From NCBI GenBank assembly GCA_016744855.1, contig JADGDO010000003.1, positions 241,294 to 305,293 on the forward strand: DNA of 64,000 nt, written 5' to 3'. The notes below the pieces were generated by a model. That model ran no database searches and was not told the origin of the DNA. It saw only the letters and a program-made list of their open reading frames with translations. Of this stretch, positions 16,763 through 25,086 are shown in pieces (within the stretch, counting starts at the first letter, position 1; each line of letters starts with the position of its first letter). The position numbers were made by a program, and so were the translations under genes. The stretch is from Candidatus Fermentibacteraceae bacterium (GTDB taxonomy: Bacteria; Fermentibacterota; Fermentibacteria; Fermentibacterales; JCC-6).

Positions 16763-17401
16763 CATATTTGGAAGAACCTTGGGTAGGCTTTCGATATGCA
16801 TCTGAAGAAAGTTTCTGTCTGGTTGCTGCAAAGAGCTCACAACCTCTCCTCCCTCCAATTTCCTAAACCCTGCCCTCTCAAAGAATGATTCGAGATGACT
16901 GCCATGGGTTGTATTGATCCCGTCCTTCTCAAGACCGGATCTGAGCGAATCAGAGATTCCGCTATCAGGCAATTCACCTATCAGGGAATAGTCATATTCT
17001 GCAAACACGACAAACAACCCTCCTGATGAAAGCTTCTTCCGAACCTTTCTCAACCACTTCAGTGGATTCTTGAGGCTTGAAAAGAAAAAGGAAGAAACAT
17101 AAATATCTGCCTTGCGAGGATCTTTTTCAGCATCACCCGTTACAAAATCTTCGGTATTGGGGAGAATTTCGCTATCGATATCCATCCCCGTATAAAGAGC
17201 ATTTGTAAGGGTTTTCAGCTTGCTACCCAGAAGACCGGTTCCGCAACCGGGTTCAAAGATTTGCTTTACCTGCTCCAGGGGAATTCGTGCGCAAATATGC
17301 CTTCTGAGTGGAGTAAGCTCTTCAAACTGTCTGGCATAAATACTCTTCAGTCTCTCATTTTTACTGCGAATCCCGACAGGGTGCTCCGTTTTTCTGCTCA
17401 A
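16724..17401 (-). CDS. SAM-dependent methyltransferase, last gene of the Cys-tail operon
   Basis: About 225 residues. Motif I 'IFEPGCGTGLLGSKLKTL' and 'YTGMDIDSEIL' identify the class I fold; 'KADIYVSSFFFSSLKNPLKWL' and 'LSSGGLFVVFAEYDYSL' follow. The start is uncertain. TTG 17401 has a GGAGG about 11 nt upstream and gives a 41-nt overlap with the radical SAM gene. An ATG at 17479 would overlap it by 119 nt and add residues that look non-native. The position directly behind a radical SAM enzyme suggests that it modifies the same substrate, perhaps the Cys-Ala tail protein, but nothing in the sequence proves that. Confidence 0.75.
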   Translation of the reverse strand: MSRKTEHPVGIRSKNERLKSIYARQFEELTPLRRHICARIPLEQVKQIFEPGCGTGLLGSKLKTLTNALYTGMDIDSEILPNTEDFVTGDAEKDPRKADIYVSSFFFSSLKNPLKWLRKVRKKLSSGGLFVVFAEYDYSLIGELPDSGISDSLRSGLEKDGINTTHGSHLESFFERAGFRKLEGGEVVSSLQQPDRNFLQMHIESLPKVLPNMSWQIVWGIWRKS

Positions 17402-18680
17402 GAGGGCATCCACCTCCACAAAGGTTAAAATGAACACACTCACGGCATTCATCGTCGACCCATTTTCTCTCTCGGGCACTCAGCATCAGATCACAGTTCC
17501 AGATTGAATCCCACTCGTCAGAGAGTATGTTTCCGGCTGATTCATACCAGCTCTGGCATGGAAGCACTTCTCCATCAGGTTCTATGCACAAATTGTATTC
17601 TCCGGCGGTGCATCTTTTCTCACCAAGATCGAGTTCAAGCGGGTTGAAGCTGCAGTACCTGGTGGGAGAGTACCATATGAATCTCATTCCGAGTTCTTCT
17701 ATCTTTTCATTCATGGAAAGAATTGTAGATTCAAGTTTCTCTGCGCTTACTGCAAAGTCTCCTTCTACAGCTTTTCCGCTGTGGATAATTGCGTTAGCTG
17801 CAACAGCAGTAAGACCAAGCTCGTGTGCAAACTGAATAGTATCATTTAATCCGTCACAGTTCTCTTTGGTAATTGTTGTGTTGGTAATTGTGTGAATCCG
17901 GGCTTTCACACAGTTCCTGATTCCTTGAACCGTACGATCGAAGCTATCGGCTCCGGTCATTTTGTTGTGAATACCTTTGTCGCTTGATTCGAGTGTGATC
18001 TGAATGTGATCCAACCCGGCAGCAACAAGACCGCTAAGGAAAGCTTCATCTGCAAGTTTGACTCCATTAGTAAGTAAACCCGTAACCAGACCCAGCATTT
18101 CCGCATGCTCAATAAGTTCGACTAGATCATCTCTCAGGGTAGCTTCTCCCCCGGTGAATATCACATGAGGAATTCCCAGGTCCCATATTTTGTTCAGTGT
18201 AGTTTTCCACTGATCGGTAGAGAATTCATTCTTGTCCCTAGTTTGATTGTAACAATGAGTGCAATTTATGTTGCACTTATAGGTCAGGGCAAGATCCATA
18301 CGATAAGGAACATCTACTTCTGCTTGAAAAGGCTCTGTAACATCCATGTTAATAAATGAGATAGGTTCAGAAGCTCCGGAATCAAAGATGGTTTTTATAA
18401 CCTTTTGGAATTCCTCAAGATCTGCTGTAGCCTGCTTCTTCTTTACAGAGTATCTCTTAGTCAGAGCTTTGAGCATGTTCTTGTCTGTGAACTCAGAAAG
18501 GATCATCCATGCCATATCCACAGCAACAGGGTTTAAATGAATGATTCTTGAAGCATCAACTGTCAATATCCCACGGCCATCGTTGCCGATCCGTAGGTGC
18601 AATCTGTGCTCAGCACGATGGAAGTGATGCAATCCGGGCTCTGTTATTCTTTTTCCAGCTTCTTTTAAATTCTTGAACAT
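17361..18680 (-). CDS. Radical SAM/SPASM protein with N-terminal PqqD-like domain
   Basis: 439 residues. An N-terminal PqqD/RRE-like region ('GRGILTVDASRIIHLNPVAVDMAWMIL...LTKRYSVKKKQATADLEEF', about 33-100) would recognise a peptide substrate. The radical SAM core has the CxxxCxxC cluster motif (Cys136, Cys140, Cys143, 'CNINCTHC') and 'FTGGEATLRDD'. The C-terminal SPASM region carries many cysteines ('RCTAGEYNLCIEPDGEVLPCQ', 'CRECVHFNLCGGGCP') for auxiliary 4Fe-4S clusters, as in peptide-maturing enzymes such as PqqE and AnSME. ATG 18680 has a GGGGGGGGAAG site just upstream. The gene starts one nucleotide after the stop of the Cys-Ala tail protein, making that protein the natural candidate substrate. 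Confidence 0.93.
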   Translation of the reverse strand: MFKNLKEAGKRITEPGLHHFHRAEHRLHLRIGNDGRGILTVDASRIIHLNPVAVDMAWMILSEFTDKNMLKALTKRYSVKKKQATADLEEFQKVIKTIFDSGASEPISFINMDVTEPFQAEVDVPYRMDLALTYKCNINCTHCYNQTRDKNEFSTDQWKTTLNKIWDLGIPHVIFTGGEATLRDDLVELIEHAEMLGLVTGLLTNGVKLADEAFLSGLVAAGLDHIQITLESSDKGIHNKMTGADSFDRTVQGIRNCVKARIHTITNTTITKENCDGLNDTIQFAHELGLTAVAANAIIHSGKAVEGDFAVSAEKLESTILSMNEKIEELGMRFIWYSPTRYCSFNPLELDLGEKRCTAGEYNLCIEPDGEVLPCQSWYESAGNILSDEWDSIWNCDLMLSARERKWVDDECRECVHFNLCGGGCPLEQKNGAPCRDSQ

Positions 18681-18681
18681 G

Positions 18682-20244
18682 CTATCTTCCCCCCCCTGCA
18701 CAGGCACAGGCACAACCGGCACAAGCACAAGCGCAACTGCTTCCTCCTGAACTACTACTGTAGGAGGATACAGGAACCGGATTTGTTTTTGATGTTACAG
18801 AAGATGAAAGTCGACTAAGATGAGAAACTGTATTTGAAGCTGTGTTCTCAAGTGAGGTAGCTACCTGGGAACAGGCCTGAGAAAGACTCATCCCACCGGA
18901 AGTTCCACCCATCATTCTTGAATTCCCCGGGAAATAATGGAACATATACATTGGGAGTAGAACACTTCTTTCAGATGAGAACTTCTTAACCCTGTGATCA
19001 AATTTTTCATCTGCAAGAAGCCACTGAAATCTATCGCCAAGTATCTCTCCAGCTTTTTCAGCAGAGTGATCGGCAGAAACCATTTTCCACGCGCTTTCAA
19101 TTACACTGCGATAATAGTCCCTGGATTCATTAAGGGAGAATCCATCCATCTTCTTCTCTAGAATTTTAATCATGCCAAGGAATATGTTCTTCACCTCATC
19201 GCTCGGAAGAGCTCTTGTACCCTCGCTTCCCGATATCAATTCCATTAGATTTTTCTCGTACCGGTGAACCCCCTCAGAAGAGCCCGTAACTTTCAGTTTA
19301 TGCCCGTCAAGTTGTAATTTGCCCTTTTTTAGTAGGCCAAAAATTACCAGAACAAGGACACGGTCGAGTTTTTCCTCAAGCAAAAGAGCAGCCATCGGCG
19401 CAGTTAAACCTCTTCTTATACCCGAACCGGAAAGCCCGAGTTTGGGAGGCAGGTATTCTTCCCTCCTTTTGTGAGCTTTTCTAACGGCTTTGATTATCAC
19501 AAAGATTATAAGAGAAAAGAACAAGAAAATAACACCGAAAACAATTAACCCAACCAATGCATCCGAACTCAAGAGGGGTTCAGACGGTTTCTCTGTTAAA
19601 GGTCCTTCAACAAGGTAATCCGGAAATGAAATTCCTACTATGTATTTTGAGTCAACACGCCTGGTTTCTTCCCACACATAAACAACCCGTCCGTCTTTAT
19701 CTACTCTGGAACTTGTAAAAGGCCTATCGTGATAGCGGACACTGTCTGGCTGAGATCCTTCTGGAAAAACAATGGTAAGCGAGAAGTCACTGGAACCAGT
19801 TAGTAGGTTGCTGTCAAACCATGTAGTGGAAAACTCAACTGAGGCAAAATCATCTTCCTCCGTGTCAAGAAAGACCATGCTGTCATTCACACCGGTGAGC
19901 CAGAAATGACCTCGTTCGCCGGGGCGAATAGCATGTTGCTGAAGGTGTACTTCAACACCCTTGTCTATATATGTGGAGTAGTCTATCCTGCTGAGAGAAT
20001 AACCATCCACTCCCGCCTCAACAGAATTTACACTGAAATTATCGGATGGAAAACCTATATCAATAATGTCAATACTGCTATATCCCGGAGTGCATTCAAA
20101 CAGAATATCATAGCTGATATCCAGGCTTCTATCACTATTCACACAAACAACACAGTCGAACTCCGGAACTGCAAAATTGTAGTTCTGGGCATTAGCCGAA
20201 ACTGCAAAAAGACCAATAAGCAGAAGAAGTAAGGTCTTTACCAT
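18682..20244 (-). CDS. Membrane-anchored protein (DUF2207-like) ending in an alternating Cys-Ala tail
   Basis: 520 residues. A signal peptide ('MVKTLLLLLIGLFAVSANA') is followed by an extracytoplasmic beta-rich domain (about 20-220), one membrane helix ('ALVGLIVFGVIFLFFSLIIFVII') and a basic stop-transfer. A second soluble part (270-450) and a Ser/Thr-rich linker follow. The protein ends at residues 504-520 with CACACAGCACACAGGGR. The architecture resembles DUF2207/YciQ-type proteins, which usually end in Gly-rich tails; I infer that relation from layout only. The six alternating cysteines cannot be a standard structural motif. They look like a modification substrate for the radical SAM enzyme encoded next. 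The start overlaps the upstream zinc-ribbon gene by 7 nt and has GGAGG 7 nt upstream. Confidence 0.88.
   Translation of the reverse strand: MVKTLLLLLIGLFAVSANAQNYNFAVPEFDCVVCVNSDRSLDISYDILFECTPGYSSIDIIDIGFPSDNFSVNSVEAGVDGYSLSRIDYSTYIDKGVEVHLQQHAIRPGERGHFWLTGVNDSMVFLDTEEDDFASVEFSTTWFDSNLLTGSSDFSLTIVFPEGSQPDSVRYHDRPFTSSRVDKDGRVVYVWEETRRVDSKYIVGISFPDYLVEGPLTEKPSEPLLSSDALVGLIVFGVIFLFFSLIIFVIIKAVRKAHKRREEYLPPKLGLSGSGIRRGLTAPMAALLLEEKLDRVLVLVIFGLLKKGKLQLDGHKLKVTGSSEGVHRYEKNLMELISGSEGTRALPSDEVKNIFLGMIKILEKKMDGFSLNESRDYYRSVIESAWKMVSADHSAEKAGEILGDRFQWLLADEKFDHRVKKFSSERSVLLPMYMFHYFPGNSRMMGGTSGGMSLSQACSQVATSLENTASNTVSHLSRLSSSVTSKTNPVPVSSYSSSSGGSSCACACAGCACACAGGGR
18689..18696 (-). repeat. G8 homopolymer at the Cys-tail/radical SAM junction
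   Basis: On the coding (minus) strand eight G in a row encode the Gly-Gly-Gly end of the Cys-Ala tail and also form the purine-rich ribosome-binding site of the radical SAM gene. Length change would shift the stop of the first gene and alter initiation of the second. Confidence 0.75.
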
Positions 20245-20573
20245 TTGGGAGCCTCCTCAATCTGATATTCACTGTGACAATAAGGACAGGATATAAAGAC
20301 TGTGCCGGCTTTTACAGATACATTCTCTGAAGAGAGAGTACCAGCGCATTGAGTGCATTTCATGCTCTCGAGATTAACATCACCGGTGAGCTCAAGCTCA
20401 CGTTTTATTACAACATCCCTGGTTTTTGGTTTTCTTAATCCGAACACTACCATAAATCCGCCAGAAGCAAGAATAACGGCTCCAGTAACTGGTCTACCAC
20501 CAATCAGAAAAACAAGTCCGAAGAATAGAACAATCACTCCAAGAATTGTAAGAATTACTTTGACAGCTTTCAT
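20238..20573 (-). CDS. Small membrane protein with C-terminal zinc ribbon
   Basis: 111 residues. Two membrane helices (about 4-26 and 30-46) are followed by a linker and a Cys4 zinc-ribbon ('CTQCAG...FISCPYCHSEY'). It has a strong GGGGAGGG site. It is the first gene of the operon with the Cys-Ala tail protein, radical SAM enzyme and methyltransferase. Its role is unknown; zinc ribbons of this type often serve protein contacts. The topology places the ribbon in the cytosol if both helices cross. Confidence 0.8.
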   Translation of the reverse strand: MKAVKVILTILGVIVLFFGLVFLIGGRPVTGAVILASGGFMVVFGLRKPKTRDVVIKRELELTGDVNLESMKCTQCAGTLSSENVSVKAGTVFISCPYCHSEYQIEEAPKW

Positions 20574-20661
20574 TTTCCCTCCCCACAGTAAATAACACCG
20601 ACCATGCAGTCAGACAAGTAGAGAAATGCTGTTTGAGATCAGGCTGGAAGTTCGCCTGGGG

Positions 20662-21315
20662 CTAGGTCACCGGTAAGACTGGTCCTTCGCTTAAGGGTTC
20701 AGTTTCAGTTAAGACTGGTCCTTCGCCTAGCGGCTCAGTTTCAGTTAAGACTGGTCCTTCGCCTAGCGGCTCAGTTTCAGTTAAGACTGGTCCTTCGCCT
20801 AGCGGCTCAGTTTCAGTTAAGACTGGTCCTTCGCCTAGCGGCTCAGTTTCCATCCGGTAGAAGGAGATAACTGTACCATCTTCGAGTGCTGCTTTACCTT
20901 CGCCGCTGACTTCGAAGCCACAGCTTCTGTAAGCTCTGATAGCTCTCTCATTGGCCTTTCTGACAGTTAATCTTACACGGGTGATGCCAAGAATGCGTAC
21001 AGCTTCTCTGATCGCTACAGATATTGAACGACGACCAATTCCCTTGCCAAGAACATCAGGCCTTCCAATTATTATGCCAAGAATACCCAAACTGTCACCG
21101 GGGCGTCTTCTATCAACCCAGACTCCACCTATGGCAATATCCTCAATTGCTATGGCAAACCAGACGAAGTTCTCTCCCCATTTGTCAAAATCTTCCGGGG
21201 AGGAATAGTTCAAAGGAGTTACCTTCTGCATGAATTTATGGGCACCCACAGCATGGCTCCAGGTGTCTAGATGTGCAAGATCACATTCCTCAAAACGCCT
21301 GAGGGACAGACTCAT
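20662..21315 (-). CDS. GNAT-family N-acetyltransferase with repetitive C-terminal tail
   Basis: 217 residues. Residues 1-about 155 are a complete RimJ/RimL-like GNAT domain: 'LGILGIIIGRPDVLGKGIGRRSISVAIREAV' is the acetyl-CoA binding motif A and 'LTVRKANERAIRAYRSCGFEVSGEGK' motif B. The rest is five copies of a 12-residue unit (ETEPLGEGPVLT) encoded by a 36-bp tandem repeat. The tail has no GNAT counterpart and probably arose by extension of the frame into an expanding repeat. Start supported by AAGGAAG 8 nt upstream. The substrate is unknown. Confidence 0.88.
   Translation of the reverse strand: MSLSLRRFEECDLAHLDTWSHAVGAHKFMQKVTPLNYSSPEDFDKWGENFVWFAIAIEDIAIGGVWVDRRRPGDSLGILGIIIGRPDVLGKGIGRRSISVAIREAVRILGITRVRLTVRKANERAIRAYRSCGFEVSGEGKAALEDGTVISFYRMETEPLGEGPVLTETEPLGEGPVLTETEPLGEGPVLTETEPLGEGPVLTETEPLSEGPVLPVT
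20675..20850 (-). repeat. 36-bp tandem repeat (minisatellite) within a coding sequence
   Basis: Units start at 20675, 20711, 20747, 20783 and 20819. Units 2-4 are identical; the first has changes in its middle, and the fifth is cut after 32 nt. A degenerate further copy can be seen at about 20641-20669, beyond the stop codon. The multiple of three keeps the acetyltransferase frame open. Confidence 0.95.
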
Positions 21316-21447
21316 ATACGATTCTTCCTTTTGTTTACTTACTGATAAGTAGTATTCCCAGTTGCCTGGTATATATTCAATTATCCCCTAATTGGTCAAT
21401 ATACGTGCGATATTGTAGATTACAGTTTAAGAACAAGAAGGAGGACG

Positions 21448-22227
21448 ATGGCACGATCATCTGAGAGATCGCATTGGGATAAGTTCTGGGAGAGGGAAAG
21501 AGACCTTTCTGAGATTTATGACAACGACGACAGGATACGGATCGAAGTTAGAAAAAGGCTCGATCTTAAAGGTAAAATCACTCTTGAGGTAGGAGCAGCT
21601 ACAGCGCGTGATAGTGTTGCTCTGGCCGAAGATGGAGCACTCCCGGTTGCTTTGGATTATTCCCATGCCGCACTTAAACTGGCGAAGGAAGCAGCCCTTG
21701 CAAAAAATGAAACACTTCTCCTGGTATGCGGTGATGCCAACGAACTTCCATTCAAGGAAAACACATTCGATCTGGTTTTTCATCAGGGTGTAATGGAGCA
21801 TTTTAGAAACACCGATCCGATGACAGATGAATGTGTCAGAATTACAAAACCGGGTGGGAATCTTCTTGTAGATGTTCCTCAAACCTGTCATGTATACACC
21901 GCTATAAAAAAAATAATGATTGCCCTAAATGCCTGGTTTGCTGGTTGGGAAACGCAATACACAGAAAAACAACTGTGCAACTATCTGTCGGAGCACGGAG
22001 TCGAACCATGGTCAGTTTACGGCAAATACTTTGCTCCCTCATTGGCCTACCGTATGACTAGGGAGATTCTCATGAAAGTAAAAATAACTCTACCCATGAG
22101 GCCAGTCATCATTCCTCCGGTGCACAGACTTAGAACAAAAATCAGACAAGCTGTTGAACAAAGTTGGCTCGGACCCAAAACAGCTGTTGTTATTGGAGTT
22201 TTCGCCCGCAAACCGGAGAAAATGTGA
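21448..22227 (+). CDS. Class I SAM-dependent methyltransferase
   Basis: 259 residues with a GGAGG site before the ATG. 'ITLEVGAATARDSVALAEDGALPVALDYS' is motif I with the acidic strand-2 end, 'LVCGDANELPFKENTFDLVFHQGVMEHF' the UbiE/COQ5-like motif II region, and 'ITKPGGNLLVDVPQT' motif III. It is coupled by a GTGA overlap to a GT4 glycosyltransferase. A role in modifying a glycan or glycolipid is therefore plausible, but no substrate can be read from the sequence. Confidence 0.87.
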   Translation: MARSSERSHWDKFWERERDLSEIYDNDDRIRIEVRKRLDLKGKITLEVGAATARDSVALAEDGALPVALDYSHAALKLAKEAALAKNETLLLVCGDANELPFKENTFDLVFHQGVMEHFRNTDPMTDECVRITKPGGNLLVDVPQTCHVYTAIKKIMIALNAWFAGWETQYTEKQLCNYLSEHGVEPWSVYGKYFAPSLAYRMTREILMKVKITLPMRPVIIPPVHRLRTKIRQAVEQSWLGPKTAVVIGVFARKPEKM

Positions 22228-23336
22228 GAATTCTAGCTTTGAACTGGAGAGACCCGCATAATCCTGAAGCGGGTGGTGCTGAAATACATCTCCACGAAAT
22301 TCTGAAGAGATCTGTCGCTGCAGGACATGAAGTGATTCATGTTTCACATGCAATCGAGTGGTTACCTGATAAGGAGATAATTGATGGTGTTCAGATTCTT
22401 CGTCATGGGAAATGGTACTCATATAATTTTACACTGAAGAAGTATTGCAAATCCCTTGATCTTGATTCCTTCGACCTCATCATTGAAGATATATGTAAAG
22501 TACCTGTATTCTCTCCCAGATGGTCAAACACACCAGTTCTAGCCATTGTGCCACACTTGTTCGGAACGACTGCATTCAGAGAAGTCTCACCGCTGAAAGC
22601 AATCTATGTTAACCTTCTGGAAGCAATGATCCCGAGTGTTTACAGAAACAGCAATTTTGTAGCCATCAGTGATAGCACTAAACATGATCTGGTCAGAAGA
22701 GGGATTGCTGCTAAAAAGGTCAGTGTTATTCCATGCGGAATTGATACAGACTTCTACAGAGAAGATCCGGAAATATCTCCCGAAGCTGGAAGATTGCTTT
22801 TTGTTGGAAGGCTCAAGAAATACAAAGGTGTTCAGCATCTTCTGAAGGCAATGAAAATACTGCAGAGCAGAAACATTATCACCCATCTGACAATTATAGG
22901 GGAAGGGGATTATTCACATTCTCTCAAAATGCTGGTTGGTAAGCTTGATCTTCAGGATTTTGTTACCTTCGAAGGATTTGTTTCACAAGAAGTTAAACTC
23001 GCCAATCTTCAGAAGGCCTCTGTTGCAGTCTTTCCTTCTGCAAAAGAAGGCTGGGGATTAACTGTGATAGAAGCCAACTGCTGTGGGACACCTGTGGTTG
23101 CAAGTGATTCCGATGGTCTTAGAGACTCCGTGAAAAATGGTAAAACCGGCATTCTAGTTAAGCATGAAGATCCATTAGCACTGGCGACTGCTCTCCAAAG
23201 CATTCTGTCAGACCCAGACAAACGTAAACGGTTTTCAAGCAACGCTTTGAGCTGGGCAAAGAGTTTTGACTGGGACCAGACAGGTGAAAAAATGATGGAA
23301 GTCATGCAGAAAGCTATAGGAGGGAATCGTGCTTGA
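22224..23336 (+). CDS. Glycosyltransferase family 4
   Basis: 370 residues from GTG 22224 (GGAG 6 nt upstream, overlapping the previous TGA). N-terminal Rossmann half: 'NPEAGGAEIHLHEI' holds the GT4 donor-side loop. C-terminal half: 'LLFVGRLKKYKGVQHLLKAM' and 'EGWGLTVIEANCCGTPVVASDSDG', with the E-x7-E signature that binds the nucleotide-sugar. It is a retaining GT-B enzyme in the cytosol, probably acting on a lipid-linked acceptor. A methyltransferase precedes it and a nitroreductase overlaps its end by 8 nt. Confidence 0.92.
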   Translation: MRILALNWRDPHNPEAGGAEIHLHEILKRSVAAGHEVIHVSHAIEWLPDKEIIDGVQILRHGKWYSYNFTLKKYCKSLDLDSFDLIIEDICKVPVFSPRWSNTPVLAIVPHLFGTTAFREVSPLKAIYVNLLEAMIPSVYRNSNFVAISDSTKHDLVRRGIAAKKVSVIPCGIDTDFYREDPEISPEAGRLLFVGRLKKYKGVQHLLKAMKILQSRNIITHLTIIGEGDYSHSLKMLVGKLDLQDFVTFEGFVSQEVKLANLQKASVAVFPSAKEGWGLTVIEANCCGTPVVASDSDGLRDSVKNGKTGILVKHEDPLALATALQSILSDPDKRKRFSSNALSWAKSFDWDQTGEKMMEVMQKAIGGNRA

Positions 23337-23832
23337 AGCAATCAGGAACAGAAGGAGCATACGAAAGTATCTGGACAAACCTGTACCCGCTGAAAAAATA
23401 GAGATGCTTCTAAAGTCAGCAATGCAAGCTCCCTCAGCTATGAATAAACAACCATGGGAATTTGTGGTATCACAAAACAGAGAGGTAATGGATCACATTC
23501 CAAAGATCCATCCTTACGCTCAAATGGTGGCTTCTGCTGGTGCAGTTATAATTGTTTGCGGTAACAGAGATATTCAGGATGAGATCGGTTACATTGTCGA
23601 GGACTGCTCGGCAGCAATTCAAAACATCCTCATTGAGGCAGTCAATCTACAACTGGGAGCTGTTTGGCTTGGTGTTTATCCAAGAGCTGAGAGAATGAAG
23701 GAGATAGCCTCTCTCTTCAATCTACCGGAACACATTGTTCCCATCGGGATCGTTTCCATTGGTATACCGGGCGAAACAAAGGCATTTGAGAATCGCTTCA
23801 ATAAGTCTAAAATCCATCAGGATACCTGGTAA
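23329..23832 (+). CDS. Nitroreductase-family FMN oxidoreductase
   Basis: 167 residues from a GTG with AGGAGGG 3-9 nt upstream. 'IRNRRSIRKYLDKPVP' and 'LKSAMQAPSAMNKQPWEFVV' are the FMN phosphate and ring contacts of the family, and 'NLQLGAVWLGVYP' the second FMN segment. The enzymes are homodimeric and use NAD(P)H to reduce nitro- or quinone-like compounds; the physiological substrate is unknown. It is the last gene of a three-gene overlap series with the methyltransferase and GT4. Confidence 0.92.
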   Translation: MLEAIRNRRSIRKYLDKPVPAEKIEMLLKSAMQAPSAMNKQPWEFVVSQNREVMDHIPKIHPYAQMVASAGAVIIVCGNRDIQDEIGYIVEDCSAAIQNILIEAVNLQLGAVWLGVYPRAERMKEIASLFNLPEHIVPIGIVSIGIPGETKAFENRFNKSKIHQDTW

Positions 23833-23901
23833 GAGCAACCATGTGCGTTGCCTGAAGTTCTTTGTTCTTGTATCTTAAAAGACAACGACAAAGGAACTGT
23901 A

Positions 23902-25074
23902 ATGGAAACAGCCAAGAACAGTAATGAATTTTTTGAAAGAGTGCTTGCTGCTGGTGCAATTCTTGTAAATATAGGTGATATTGACATACTGCTTGAGCAG
24001 ATTCTAACCGAGGCCCGATTCTTCACCAATGCAGATGCAGGATCAATTTACACAGTGGAAGATAATCTTCTCTCTTTCGAACATTCTCAAAATGATACGA
24101 TTGTTTCCCGCGGAGAAAGAATTCCCTACACGCGATACACCATCCCGAAAACAAAAGACAGTATGGCTGGTTATGTTGCCTGCACAGGTAAACTCCTCAA
24201 TATCGAAGATGTGCGCAAGATACCAGAAGAAGCTCCTTATTCCTTTGATGAGAGTTACGACAAAATGGCCTTTTACCGGACCAGATCAACTCTCACCCTG
24301 CCGCTGGTCAACAATCGACATGTCGTTGTTGGAGTTCTCCAGTTAATCAATGCAAAAACCGACAAAAGAGAGTTCATACCCTTTCACAGCACAATGGAAC
24401 TTCTGGGGAAATACTATGCAACGCTTGGAGCACTCGCTCTTGAAAGGGCATTGATGACAAGAACTTTGCTGATGAGAATGGTAAACATGACTGAATTTAG
24501 AGATCCCAAAGAAACAGGACCTCATGTAAACAGAGTAGGAAGTTACAGCGTAGCAATCTACGATTCATGGGCGAAAGAAAACAGAATACCGGATGAGGAG
24601 AGAATACACAACCGGGATGTACTTCGAATGGCGGCAATGCTTCACGACGTGGGAAAAACAGGAATTAGCGACCTTATTCTTAAAAAACCCGGTAATCTTA
24701 GTGCCGACGAGCGAAAGACTATGGAAAACCACTGCCTTCTAGGGGCAGAAGTTCTGCGAAATTGTGAATCATCCTTTGATGAAATGGCCAGGGATATCGC
24801 ACTGAATCACCATGAGAACTGGGATGGGTCCGGCTATCCTCACGGATTAGCAGGTGAGCAGATACCCTTCATGGCACGAATTACCGCTATTGCAGATGTT
24901 TTTGATGCCCTCAGCTCAGCCCGGGCATACAAAGATCCATGGTCAGACAGGATGGTAACCGATGAAATGGAAAGACTCTTTGTTAACAAATTTGATCCGG
25001 GGTTGAAAGTCCATTTTTCATCTCAAATTACAGTTCTGAGAGAGATCAAAACAACATATCCTGAACAAGTATAG
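23902..25074 (+). CDS. GAF/HD-GYP domain protein, probable cyclic-di-GMP phosphodiesterase
   Basis: 390 residues. A GAF sensor domain (about 25-170; 'NADAGSIYTVEDNLLSFEHSQND', 'SLTLPL'-type end) precedes an HD-GYP domain. The latter has 'MLHDVGKTGISDLILKKPG', 'ENHCLLGAEVLR', 'ALNHHENWDGSGYPHGLAGEQIPFMARITAIADVFDAL', i.e. the HD pair, additional metal histidines and the GYP loop. It would hydrolyse c-di-GMP in response to a ligand or redox signal at the GAF domain. ATG 23902 has AAAGGA upstream; the frame opens at a TTG 54 nt earlier. It lies 3 kb from a GGDEF protein on the other strand. Confidence 0.92.
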   Translation: METAKNSNEFFERVLAAGAILVNIGDIDILLEQILTEARFFTNADAGSIYTVEDNLLSFEHSQNDTIVSRGERIPYTRYTIPKTKDSMAGYVACTGKLLNIEDVRKIPEEAPYSFDESYDKMAFYRTRSTLTLPLVNNRHVVVGVLQLINAKTDKREFIPFHSTMELLGKYYATLGALALERALMTRTLLMRMVNMTEFRDPKETGPHVNRVGSYSVAIYDSWAKENRIPDEERIHNRDVLRMAAMLHDVGKTGISDLILKKPGNLSADERKTMENHCLLGAEVLRNCESSFDEMARDIALNHHENWDGSGYPHGLAGEQIPFMARITAIADVFDALSSARAYKDPWSDRMVTDEMERLFVNKFDPGLKVHFSSQITVLREIKTTYPEQV

Positions 25075-25086
25075 GAATGGAGAAAT

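Noticed and set aside
20675..20850. CRISPR array
   Set aside because: The units are contiguous 36-bp tandem copies without spacers, they lie in a coding frame, and no cas gene is present.
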